From Saccoglossus kowalevskii (lineage: Eukaryota; Hemichordata; Enteropneusta; Harrimaniidae), in NCBI RefSeq assembly GCF_000003605.2, contig NW_003130854.1, positions 901,499 through 955,646 on the forward strand: a stretch of DNA of 54,148 bases. Reading direction: 5' to 3'. Position 1 is the first letter of the stretch, and each line of letters begins with the position of its first letter. The translations under genes were made by a program, and so were the position numbers. The notes beneath the pieces are model-generated. The model did no database searches, had not been told where the DNA came from, and worked only from the letters and a program-made list of their open reading frames with translations. Shown piece after piece: positions 36,981 to 48,223 of this stretch.

Positions 36981-37622
36981 CTCATGATATCATGGATGAG
37001 TTCGCTGCTTCGTTTGATACAAGCTGCCACTCTGACCTAAGTCGCCATGGTCACGGTAAATCAAGTTTTAATGTCGGCACAAGCAGCGGTGTACTTCACT
37101 CTACACCATCACCATATGGTGGTCAACACAGTTACAATAGAAGATCACAGTTGACAAAGATAGTAGAGGGCAATACAATACAGTATCTCGACAGCGACAA
37201 TTGCTACTCGATCTCAACGCATCAAATTATGCTGGAACTACAAGTAGTACCACGAACTATCCATCAAAAGATATGATGTATATTTTATTTCCAGTGTACG
37301 TAATTTATGATTATTCAATTCAGATAAATTCAACACAAGATTTCCAGTACAAATTGCTTTCCTAAAATTGAATGAACTTGGCTAAATGGACTTCTAGGTG
37401 TCTGCGTTGATGTACATTACTATTTATTCAGAAACTATCACTTTCGATTTTCTGCAAGCTTGGAGAGTTACATGTAACACAGGTGGCCGACTTCCTCCTG
37501 CCTCTTTTCTATGTTATGCAAATTAGGCCTGTTAAACCCAAAGTAATGTGAACAATATTTTATGCACGAGGTACAATACCTGCTTTAATCCATCATTTTT
37601 TACTTCTAAATTTTTTTTTCAG

Positions 37623-37788
37623 AATGTCATCAAATGTTGGAAAATGTTAATGCATCGGAAGACATCTGAAAAAGCACTGCATCAAGGCAACAGAAATTTA
37701 CGATGTATCATCATAAGAACAGAACAGTTAAATCAAACAATATTAGATTCCCGTTTGCACCAGATAAAACTGCATCTGAACTTTCAGT
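37623..37788 (+). CDS. Possible orphan exon
   Basis: Bounded by a strong acceptor (long T-run then CAG at about 37622) and a donor (CTTTCA|GTGAGT at about 37788). The first frame is fully open (starting NVIKCWKMLMHRKTSEKALH), but no family is recognised. It might belong to a decayed transposon or be chance. Confidence 0.22.
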
Positions 37789-38924
37789 GAGTATCTACAT
37801 GTCTGTAATTCTGGTTGTTTTCTGGGATGCAGTGTCATTGTATATAATTTTCAAAAGGCCACTCTTAATTTTTGAACAAAGCTATTGATAATGTTAAAAC
37901 GAAAGCAATCGGATAAACAAATGAATGAGCAAGGCAGGCTAATCCTGTACAAAAAAAAAATCACACCTTGCCAGCAAAATATTTGAGATCAACGCATTGA
38001 AAAAGCACATAAAAATGTGAAAAAATGTTTGTACTTCGTATAGACATACATTTTGTATTTTGTTAAATTAAAAAAAAATGTAATGAAAATGCAAACATAT
38101 CATTTCCCATCATTTTATTGCAGATTGCATATTTTACTGTTTTTTGTGGTGATACAATTATTTTTATATATTATTCTCGTGAATATATTCTTCGCCTGAT
38201 ACATATACTGATGTGCATATACTGTCGTTTCCCGTCTTCTTGCTTAGATATGGAAAGTAATAAATAACATAATACATTTATTATTATTTAATAAGTACAC
38301 CCACTTGAATGGTCAAGTGAATGTAAAAGTACACGAGGCTTGCAAGATTAGGGTTAAATTGACAAATCGTTTTAAAATTGAATATGTAATATCTCTTGAA
38401 GTGATACAAAAATACCCTGCTATCTTGCCACAGCCTTCATAGTAAGATGCCTTCCAATGCGGGAGATATAACCTGTTCTACACAACTCATACATTTGTGA
38501 TCCTACCACAGCTTAGGGCATTGTGAAAATATGATCATAATAACAGCAAGACATCGCATAAGTTTTTAAAATGGTAATATTAATTAATTTAATTTTTAGT
38601 TCACTTGGAAAAAAACACATTTATATCCTAGTAAAAAATGGCTAAGTTCAAAAAAATGTATAATTTTCATGGAGTCTAATTTCTGTGCCTTCAATACTAG
38701 TATTCTGAAAACACATACCAGATATATAGAATAGTATATATTGAAGAGTTGCAAAGTTGCAATATTTCTTTACTGTATTGAATTTCTGCTTTCCCAAAAA
38801 CAGATGGAATGATGCATGCAACAAAAATATTGAAGAAAAACAGTTGCGGATGAAATTTGGTGAAAACTACACTCAGGAGAATTATCAATGTATGGATTTT
38901 TCATTATCACATCTCACTGCTGTC

Positions 38925-39140
38925 ACGCATGCTGTGATTGGTTGAGACTGTGACATGACACTGAATAAAAATGGATATTACATGGTATATTGTCCGCCAA
39001 GTGGATATTTACGTAATACCCCCCGCCGAAGGAGGGTATACTACGAGGTATTGCACAATTCACGACATGTATGCACGAGCCGCAGGCGGGGCGCTATTTC
39101 TATTATAGTGTACCAGGATATTGAGAATTCGATAAAACTA
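38925..39140. repeat. MITE-like structured segment
   Basis: A locally GC-rich island in AT-rich DNA. It includes ATACCCCCCGCCGAAGGAGG (about 39016), which can pair with the following GGGTAT. It also has a GAGCCGCAGGCGGGGCGC block near 39077, and a GTGATTGGTTGAGAC start near 38934. It looks like a short non-autonomous element, though the terminal repeats are not clear. Confidence 0.3.
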
Positions 39141-40006
39141 GTAATAAACGAGTTTACTTCCATCTACTAAAAGATCTTGATTATGGCCCTTGAACATGAA
39201 TATTATGTAGTTGTACGCTGAATGCATACACAAATTACATACGCAATACAGTTCAAATTGAATACAAACTAATGTTTATTCCACATGAAAACGAAACGTA
39301 TCCACAGCGTAAACACAACAATTAGCATAACAAAAGATGACCTTTCTGACCTTTTACTGACTGCGTCAACGCCATTTGAAATACAGAGGTAGTGTACAGT
39401 TTTGATCATTAAAACAACGGATTTTCCACGTTTTTATACCAGTTTTGTAATTGTAATTTGCCCATTGAAAGTACAGTTTTGAAATAAACTCGTCATACTA
39501 CTTGTAACTGGATATTTGACGTTCAGCCGTACTGGGTTCGACCGAAATTTGGGACGCAGTGTATCATGTATGGCGACCGGCACGGCGACCCCAGTCCCAA
39601 TATCGGACCTGGTAAGTCACTAGTAAATGTCAATGATCCGACAAATGACTATGACCAATCATGTATCTCCCTGACAGACTACAGTATAAACAAAAGAACG
39701 TATTACGCGTGCGATTTTATTTACATATTACGTATGGGATTGGCTCTCTACATTTTATTGCGACTTTGTGACCAATCGGGAAAACATGGTTGCACTTATT
39801 TACATATTTTCTTCATTAAATAGTCTTGTGACGACACGGACTAACACTTGTCCTTTGCGAGCTCAACGCGACACAACGTTCATCTACGTGCTCAACAACC
39901 TTTCAATCTTTGCCCAGCCAACCATCAGCTGCTGTAAGACTTCAGTTCATTTATTCTCAGCAAACCATCAGCTCTCAGCAAACTATCATTCGTTGCTTTT
40001 TTAAAC

Positions 40007-40321
40007 ATGATTTCGAACACCCACGATTTGGAAATTCTAGAAGTGGCAAAAACAAACGTTACATTTAAGTAGTTGAATAACAAGGGGCTGACCCCACTTG
40101 AATATTTTACTTTAGTTTTGTTCCATTTGAACGACAGACCAAACCTTGAAACACTGAAAGTGAGAGCCATAGCCGATGCTTCAAAAACGAGTTTCTCTTC
40201 GAATGGATCGAAAAAACATGAGATTACATTGCACCGATCTAACCCTGACAATCGGACATGCAAATCATCATGGCATTGTAATGTCTCAATTATACAAGAG
40301 AAATCTAAATTTATGTATTAA
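40007..40321 (+). pseudogene. Unit B, first ORF
   Basis: Starts at an ATG (MISNTHDLEILEVAKTNVTF). It meets TAG at 40070 and then stays open in the same frame to 40321 (LNNKGLTPLEYFTLVL, then KVRAIADASKTSFSSNGSKK and later CKSSWHCNVS). Copies A and C have the same start. C has the same TAG, whereas A has TGG there. LNNKGLTPLEYA-like wording recalls an ankyrin-type turn, but there is no repeat series to support that. No family recognised. Confidence 0.5.
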
Positions 40322-40599
40322 CAGATGAAAGCAGTAATCGTTACTGGTTCAATCACAAGATCAAGTATCCGAGCTGAATTATGGCGTGTTATTAAATCCA
40401 GCAGGGTGGTCGATACAGCACACGTATTCGAGTTACCACGTGATTTTTGTCATCCCTCGCCTTCATTTAACCTAGCTCGATGAACTACTAACTACACGAT
40501 CTCCCTGATCCGTTCCATTGAGACATCAAGAATCACTTCTGTGTCACCTACAGTCAAATACTCAGCTTCAAGACACGTACGATTCGTGTCATTAACTTC

Positions 40600-40982
40600 C
40601 TGCGCAGCCTAGCAAAAGAAATCACTCAACTAACCTCGCCACCAGATTCGAATCTCATGGTCAACGACAAAAAAGAAACGTAGGAGATTCCTTTCCGATG
40701 GGTTTGGCTACAGAGAAACAATTGAAGTTACTAGCTCGCTAAATTGTTCACTTAGAAACGAGACATCTAGCCGATCTGCATCATTACATCGACTCACAGA
40801 CTGCACTCCTCAGCAAAGTCACCAAATTGACAAACAACAGATTGACAAATTTGTGGGATCACGTGTCAAATTCCAACAAGAACATTGCTAACATACTTAA
40901 ACTACGTTTCTTGCAAGAACACGTAGATGTCACGGGAGAAAACGTCTACACAACAAACACAATTGGAACTATTTCGGGATAA
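40600..40982 (+). pseudogene. Unit B, second ORF (helical, Leu/Asn-rich)
   Basis: Opens SLAKEITQLTSPPDSNLMVN (about 40611), breaks near 40680, then resumes at 40707. It stays in one frame to 40982 apart from a TAA near 40740: IVHLETRHLADLHHYIDSQT, LLSKVTKLTNNRLTNLWDHV, NKNIANILKLRFLQEHVDVT. The Leu/Ile spacing suggests a long amphipathic helix. Copy A (8217-8423) preserves a shortened version. No family recognised. Unit C lacks it at the equivalent place. Confidence 0.45.
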
Positions 40983-41219
40983 TTGGATTCGCTTAAAATG
41001 TGCTATTGTAATGGTTTGTTTTCACAAAAATATTTTATTTTTTTCTGATAATTTCTTGTATTGATATCAGAAATGAGGAAATTAAGAACAATACTACCCT
41101 AAATCATTCAAACTTTAATACTTTGTTTGTTCACTGACCTTTGAAGATGAGAACACGCTTTGCATAGATTGGAACGCTTAGTAATAAAATCTTCACAGAT
41201 GTTTCCTGAAAATAATACT

Positions 41220-41393
41220 GCTGGAAGTTTCATCGTACGCTGGAGCCGAGGAATTTATTCTTTATGGGAAAGATTCAATTAATTTTAGCAAAAAATACAG
41301 CACCAGGACAACTTCGTATTCATCGTACGAATATAACTGCCACTCATTCAAAGTAGATAAGATCGGCTCGCATTCATTCATTCATGACTAGAA
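41220..41393 (+). pseudogene. Unit B, third ORF
   Basis: Open frame reading SSYAGAEEFILYGKDSINFS and onward to HSFIHD. Unit C gives MASYAEAEGFLQYGKDSINS from an ATG at about 46000, then a stop 36 codons on. Conservation of this peptide between the units, despite indels on either side, suggests it was once a real protein start. No family recognised. Confidence 0.4.
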
Positions 41394-41912
41394 AAGAAAT
41401 CCGCTGAGCGTAGAATAAGAAAGGGCCCCGGCAAGTTTCTGACCGACTCTATCAATGGAGACAAAAAGGGAAAACGAGAAATCGCCAATATGAAGATGCT
41501 TATTCGGGCATATACGATTCAATCGAGATGGTTTAAGAGTAAAAAAACTGGACTTTAATGGCTGGTTCCCGTTTACCATATGATATTAAACGTTAACCCG
41601 TTTTAAAAAGTACCTAAAAAGTAAGCACGCGACTAAAGTGATAAATGGAAACATATGTTTGAATATGACTTTATCACGTGAGAGAAACATCAAAGGTAGC
41701 ACATCCATCCACCACTAATTGCTGTTTTAGTGGCGTGGAGGATATCTGGGTAAGGTGCAATTCGAGGATTGACGAGAACCCTCAACGAGATGTCTCCAAG
41801 ATATAAAATGCGCAGCTAATGGGGGTATTAGTAAAGTGGTCGCGTGTCCCAGCAAAACGATAATTAGCCTATCTGATGTATAAAATTAGAAGTCTGGGGC
41901 AATTATAACAAA

Positions 41913-42290
41913 TTGGATTTGCCCCTTTCTTGTCGCAAATTAAACGAAGTAAAGTATAAGTTCACTAAAATAGCCAAGACAAATAATTTGGTATATTCTA
42001 AGCAAACTCGTACATCTTTAATGGCACATATGCTTAATTTACTAACCGAACACCTCTTTACACCTGGAAAGTTGAGTAGAATAGTTACGGGTATTGAAGC
42101 CACTGATTCATTTAAACTTCAAGTGGGCGATTATCGACGCAATTTATAAAAGTAACAGTGATATGACGCATGTATACAAGATTATCCGTGAATTATCTAT
42201 GACCTTGCTTACTAATAAATCGGTTCTTAACGAAGCGTTAAGTCTACAAAGTGAATGTTTGGAAATCATCTGCAAACTTTAATATACAGC
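41913..42290 (+). pseudogene. Unit B, fourth ORF (helical)
   Basis: Frame 41913-42149 reads LNEVKYKFTKIAKTNNLVYS, LMAHMLNLLTEHLFTPGKLS, VTGIEATDSF. It overlaps frame 42094-42282, which reads MTHVYKIIRELSMTLLTNKS and LNEALSLQSECLEIICKL. The two were probably one protein broken by a frameshift near 42120-42150. Unit C keeps the second part (about 46640-46800). The later phrase GYVDKIKENQDVMTYQ (about 42419) is also present in C (about 46944). No family recognised. Confidence 0.45.
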
Positions 42291-43566
42291 TAAACAATTT
42301 AACGCTGATCTAAGCAAACTTCCCGCTTGAATGATACCCAAAGCAGCCCTAAAAATGTTTATGGCTGTAAGAGCTATGAAGCCTTCATATTCCAGATATC
42401 ACACCTTGGATTCCAGAAAGGATACGTAGACAAGATAAAAGAAAATCAAGATGTAATGACTTATCAATGAAAAAGGAGAAGTGTACAGAAGAGAGTCACT
42501 TGGAATTGGTTAAAATCGTCAGTGTTTGTATGGAATTTGTGTTCCGTTAAAACAAAACAGTTGTTAATAAAGTATTGTATCCTGATATGCACAAGTATAT
42601 ACACTTAAACCTCGTTTCCTGAAATACACCCATGTCAAAGGATCTTACTGTATATTAATGAAATGAGATTTGGTTTGGTTTGTGGGGTTTGTTGAGTTTG
42701 ATAATATTTATATTACTGATTTTGTTTCTAGCCTCTACCACATATTGGACAACTATACGATGATTTTGGCATGCATACAATTGGAGTTATCAAATCCAGT
42801 GGCATAGCCCAAATACGAAGCTGGGGTTAAATTCACATATCAATTAAAATTGATGTCACATGTTTCAATTAGAATAATGCTGTCGGCATTTGCTTTTATG
42901 TGCACGTGCTGCGTATACCAAAACAATACTTTTTACATTAAATTTAAATTAATACGAATTCCCAAAAAACTTTTAACATGTTGGTGGCATATCAAATAAT
43001 TGTGAGTTTATCACCAGACGCGCTACTGACATACAATACACTCTCCAAAAACAAAAGAAACAAGTAATTGACACTCAACTTAATTTACATGAGGATTCCG
43101 TTTATAAGAAGTGACAATCTCATTCATAGGAGGTCGAATTGTATCTACATTAAGTCCACGTCGGTAGACGCAACACCACCAATTACAAGCGAGACTCAAG
43201 TACTCAAGCAGCCAACTCGAGTGAGTGATTCCCCTTCATCCTCAACCCCGGTGACTTCAGATCCCCTGGTTGCAGATCAAGCATATCCACCCTTCCCCGA
43301 CTGAGCCCCTCGAAAATAATATTACACCAGCATAAAAGATGATACACCCATTCTTACAGAGTTGAAAAACATATCAAACAATAAAAAAAGAACAAATGGC
43401 ACATTTCAACAAGTGGACCTGACATTACCGTAGTCAGCAAAAGAGTTCTGTGTTAGCCATTGACATGCACAAATCAATGAGAACATGACTAATAAAGAGA
43501 GCAGTCTCATCAAGTTTAGAATCCCCTATCAGCGTGTCTACACAAGTCGTAACCATTCCATATATG

Positions 43567-44149
43567 TTTGGACATCCAATAATTAAAATGTGGTAAGCCC
43601 ATTATTTTCCAATAGCAGCAAACGTCATTTTGTTTTAGAAGTCATATAGATATTACTAACTGTATATTGGAAAAAACAGAACTTGGGGAGTGGGCCGAGG
43701 ACAATATTACTACAAAAATTTCACATTTTGGCTGATAATATTATTTATTTCCGACTTCAAGATGCTTGAGTCGCACATGTTTATACAAATGTACATTTGG
43801 ATAAGGTAGAAATTTGGGTTGGTCCTTCAGAGTTGATTTTATAATGATTCGGCCTTGCAACAAAATCTGCTCAAATTGTGTTTTGAAAATGGTGCCGTAG
43901 GGTATATTTCACAGCTTTCCTCAATTCGTCAACAGAGGGCGCAGTGCAGTAGCTAAATAAATGAAAATAAAAGATTGGTCAGCACAGGAAACTTCACGAA
44001 GTACTTGGACGCTGTGGGCGACAAAGATTCAATCAGATACTAATACACTTGAATTGATCTATAAAGTGGACAGAGGGTGCTTATTTGTAAAATTGTACTC
44101 TTTAGGAGTCGAGTAAAATCACGGACCAAGTATTTCGGGTAACTATCTG
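43567..44149. other. Spacer between tandem units
   Basis: About 580 bp not shared between the units. No gene recognised. Confidence 0.5.
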
Positions 44150-44734
44150 ACCAAAGAACATGCGATTTTATTTACATAATGCGTATGAAATTGGCGACAC
44201 AACGTTCATCCACATGCTCAACACTTCAATCTTTGCCCAGCCAACCATCACCTACGGTAAAGACTATTCAGTTCTTTTTCTTCACTATCAATCGTTGCTT
44301 TTTTAAACATGATTTCGAACACCTACGATTTCGAAGTCCTAGAAGCGGCAAGTACAAACGTTACATTTGAGTAGTCAAATAACAAGGGACTGGCCCCACT
44401 TAAATGTGCAACAGAATGTATTAAATACAATCACATTCCAAATTTCGCGTGAAACACAGAGCCATAGCCGATGCTACACAAAACGAGTTTCTCTTCGAAT
44501 GGCTCAAAAACCAAATGAGATGAAGCCCTACGATTCTTCACAAATTACATTGCACCGGACACACGCATGCAAATCTATATGCCATTTTAATGTATATTAT
44601 ACAAGCGAAATTTCAATTTATGTATTCACAGATGAAAACAGTAATAGCTGTATTTCAATTGCTACCATGGTTACTGATTCAATCACAAGATCTAAGGGAG
44701 GAGAGTCATATGGCAATAAGTACAACTTGAATTT

Positions 44735-44950
44735 ATGTCCAATGAAGAGAAGCAGGGGATGGTCATCTCCAGATCTCCAAGGTGGAGGGCTGACCCTCTA
44801 AATCAACTTATTATAAAATTGGATCAGCGCCTCAATGATATAGGGATTATGGACAAGCTAGTAAAGCAAAGGCACAGAACAGTTTTTTTTCACTCAGAAA
44901 TAAAGCAAATAAACATTACTCAGCCAGCTGTGTCGTTTAAACTTTCTTAA
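44735..44950 (+). CDS. ORF with PRWRADPLNQLIIKLD motif inside unit C
   Basis: A 71-codon open frame (MSNEEKQGMVISRSPRWRAD, then PLNQLIIKLDQRLNDIGIMD). The W-R-x3-L-N-x-L-I-x-x-L-D pattern looks like a conserved C-terminal tail seen in uncharacterised invertebrate proteins, but I cannot name it. It lies in sequence absent from unit B, so it may be a separate insert. Confidence 0.3.
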   Translation: MSNEEKQGMVISRSPRWRADPLNQLIIKLDQRLNDIGIMDKLVKQRHRTVFFHSEIKQINITQPAVSFKLS

Positions 44951-45095
44951 AGTTGTGTTTTCGATTTTCAATCTAACATTATCGCAATAAGTTTTTACAA
45001 TTGTTGGATTGAGTTATAGAGTCAAATTAACCTATTTACAAAGTGCTTTCAGGACGCATTACAGCTTTAAGTCCTTTCGTGGGGTGTTAATAATA

Positions 45096-45121
45096 ATAGT
45101 AGTAATGATAATAATAATAGC
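45096..45121. repeat. TAA-type microsatellite
   Basis: Imperfect run of AATAATAATAG type within unit C-specific sequence. Confidence 0.6.
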
Positions 45122-48100
45122 TCTTTCATTTCTATTTTAATTCCCTTGCGTTTTTTCCTTTACGTCTATGTCAATTTGTAATTTTCATTTTTTTTTTACT
45201 CTTGGCATGTACTTATTTTTAAGTGTAATGTAAAATGTGCAAGCCAAACTGTCTTGTAAATTGCTTAGTCCTTTCGAAATGAGGACATATTGTTTTTTGT
45301 GAGCAAATACAATATCACAAAGCTGTATCACACTGAAATCATTTGTGGGTCACCATGACACAAATGATGCCATATTTGTAAGATTTTATATTTCCAACAA
45401 CGCAGTAACTATTGACATACAGTATGAGAAAGCTTATAATTCGCTTTCAATAGTAAAGTAAGTGAATTATTCATATTAACAAGTGTGAATTTCACTTTGA
45501 TTTTACCTGAACAATAAGGTATCAGTAGTAAATTATTCAAACTTTAATACTTTGTTTATTCACTGACCCCAAGTATATATCTGTATTGAGTATGGGGAAA
45601 GCATCAACGATCCCGTGTACCAATCTCTCCATTGGAGCCCCCCCCCCCCTCACAACGTGAAGTCAACGATCCTGGGAATGCCTTCATATCAGCACACCAA
45701 ACCCAGCCAAATATCCTGAATCCTGACCAGACACAAAATTTTATTTTAAATTGTTACACTACTATAAAATGTGATGAATTTTCCATTGATAACTTATAGA
45801 AGAACTCGTACATTCCTATCACGTGTTTCTGATGCAGTGCATGTAGGGAACATCCATGAATGCCTCTTCCACAATTAGTATAACCCTTGAAGAAAACTCG
45901 CTTTGCACAGATTAGAACGCTTTGTAATAAAAGCTTCAGATAATAGAACATTAATAAATCTCAAGATTCAAGTTTCCGAAAAATAATACTGCTGGAACAT
46001 GGCATCGTACGCTGAAGCCGAGGGATTTCTTCAATATGGGAAAGATTCAATTAATTCAAGCAAAAAAGACAACACCATTACGACAGGTTAACTTCGTATT
46101 CGCCGTATCTATTCGAATCGGATACAACAGCCACTCATTTACAAAAAATACGAACGGCAAGGAACTGCTCGCATTCATTCATGACTAAGAAAAGAAATCG
46201 ACTGAGCGTGTCATACGAAAGGACCCGGCAAGTTTCTGACCGACTTTATCAGTATAGACAAAGAAAACGTATCAAATGCGAAAAATCGCAAAATTTGCCA
46301 ATATGAAGATGCTTATTCGAGCATATACGATTCGGTCGAAATGATTAAAGTTTGAAGGTAAAACAACTCTAGGCTTAAACGTTAACCTGTACCTAAAGAG
46401 CAAGCACGTGACTAAAGTGATGAATGAAACCGGATGTTTGATTATGACTTACGCTTATCACGTGACCAACGCGGCAGAAGCATCAGAAGTAGCACATCCG
46501 TCCATCACTAATTGCCGTTTTAGTTGCCTGAAGGATATCTGGAAAATTGAGTAGAATAGTTATGGGTCTTGATGCTTTGGAAGCCACCGACCATTTGAAT
46601 CTCTAGAGGACGATTGCCGACGCAATTCATAAAAGGAACAGCAATATGACGCATGTATACAAGATTGTCACTGAATTACCTATGACCTTGTTTACTAACT
46701 ATTAAATCGGTCGAAATTCTGTCCACGCTGATTTCCAGTCCTTAACGAGGCGTTATGTGTACAAAGTGAATATTTGGAAATCATCCGCAAACTTAAATAT
46801 ACAGCTAAACAATTTAACGCTGATATAAGCAAGTTGCCCGCTTGGATGACACCTGAAGAAGCCCTATAACTGTTTTATGTTTATGGCTGTAAGAGCTATG
46901 AAGCCTTCATACTCCAGATATCACACCTTGGATTCCCGAAAGGATACGTAGACAAGATAAAAGAAAATCAAGATGTAATGACTTATCAATGAAAAAGACA
47001 AGATGACGTGCACAGAAGGTAGTCGCTTGGAATTGGTTAAAATCGTCAAAGTGTGTATGGAATTTGTGTTCCGCTCAAAAAAATAAGTTGTTAGCGAACA
47101 TATATGGAATGAAAATATATCACCCAGTGGGACTGGTGGAGTGCAAGGGAACTGAGAAAAAAAACTGTTATTAATAAAACAAAGATGAGGCTTTTAATAC
47201 ACGGAATCACTTTGGGTCACAGGTGACGTACAACAACCAAGACACAAATACTTTTAAATCGATCTCATGAAGCTTACAGAAGAGGTGCCGCAATGTTTTT
47301 ACTGAGAATGTAAAGCAATTTACAATCTTCTTTTGCATAGAGCAAATATTATTTGCACATCCTGATACATTTGTGGGTCGAAAATATAAACTCCATACAC
47401 ACGATATACTTCCATCCTCTGACGACACCATGATGAGCGCAGTTACAACTGCGTGATTCAATTTGAATATTGTCTTGAAGTTAGAACCTTGACCATTGCA
47501 AATCAATGTGTGTAATATTACTGCTACATATACAAATGAAAATTAAAGTATTGTGTTCTGATATGCACTTGTATGTACACTTAAAAATCGTTTCCTGAAA
47601 TACACCCATGTCAAAGAATCTAACTGCATATTTATGGAATGAGATTTGGTTTGTGGGCTAGTACAGAAAAAGTATCGATAGTGATACACTGTTGTAAACT
47701 GTATTTTTACAACCATGAAGAAGTAACTGTATGAAGAAAGCCTGAAATTCCTCGGAAGGAAATTACCAAAATTAAACACCGACTGGTGTGAATGATATTA
47801 GTCATGTAGTGACTCAGAAGGTAATCATAGAAGAGTCTTCCAGCCAATGTAACTGATGAGTTTGATGATATATTATATTACTGTAACATCTGCCACGTAT
47901 TGTACAATTATACGATGATTTAGGCATGCATAAAAGATGTACACATTCTTGACGAGTTCGAAAACACTTCAACATCTGATACAATCAAACAGAACAAAAG
48001 GCACACGTGTACATTTACCGAAGTCAACAAACAAGTCATCTGTTGAAATGCTAGCCATTAACATGCACCAAATTCATGAGAACATGACTAACAAACAGAG

Positions 48101-48142
48101 CTCTCACAACAAGTTTATAATCTCCATTCAGCATATCATACC

Positions 48143-48147
<5 letters not shown>

Positions 48148-48221
<74 letters not shown>
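48148..48221. repeat. (AT)n microsatellite
   Basis: About 74 bp of uninterrupted TA dinucleotides starting where homology between units B and C stops. Confidence 0.97.

Positions 48222-48223
<2 letters not shown>

Larger units (their letters stand above)
36981..39699. other. Gene-poor stretch with one possible exon and a MITE-like segment
   Basis: Apart from the possible exon at 37623-37788 and the structured segment at 38925-39140, no gene or RNA was recognised. A donor-like ACCTG|GTAAGT lies at about 39609. Confidence 0.4.
39700..43566 (+). repeat. Unit B of a tandem, decayed multi-ORF element of unknown identity
   Basis: Collinear over most of its length with unit C (44150-48150). Paired landmarks: GCGATTTTATTTACATA (39711 and 44162), ATGATTTCGAACACC (40007 and 44308), AAACTTTAATACTTTGTTT (about 41110 and 45539), GGGAAAGATTCAATTAATT (about 41267 and 46038), ATGACGCATGTATACAAGAT (about 42162 and 46645), AAATACACCCATGTCAAAG (about 42621 and 47599), and the end near ACCATTCCATATAT (43552 and 48141). 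It contains at least four separate former reading frames, none of a family I recognise. Blocks of difference mark insertions and deletions in each copy. Confidence 0.8.
44150..48150 (+). repeat. Unit C of a tandem, decayed multi-ORF element of unknown identity
   Basis: Second tandem copy; landmarks are given under unit B. Compared with B it has extra sequence at about 44690-45500, 45570-45880 and 47090-47540, and it lacks the second ORF of B. It ends directly at an AT microsatellite. ATG at 44308 and TAG in the first ORF are at the same codons as in B. Confidence 0.8.

Noticed and set aside
39000-39120. Possible tRNA-like GC-rich segment
   Set aside because: No A-box/B-box pair, acceptor stem or anticodon arm could be drawn. 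A MITE-like structure fits better.
39535-39548. GGGTTCGACC, resembling a tRNA/SINE B box
   Set aside because: No matching A box at the right distance upstream and no tRNA-like fold.
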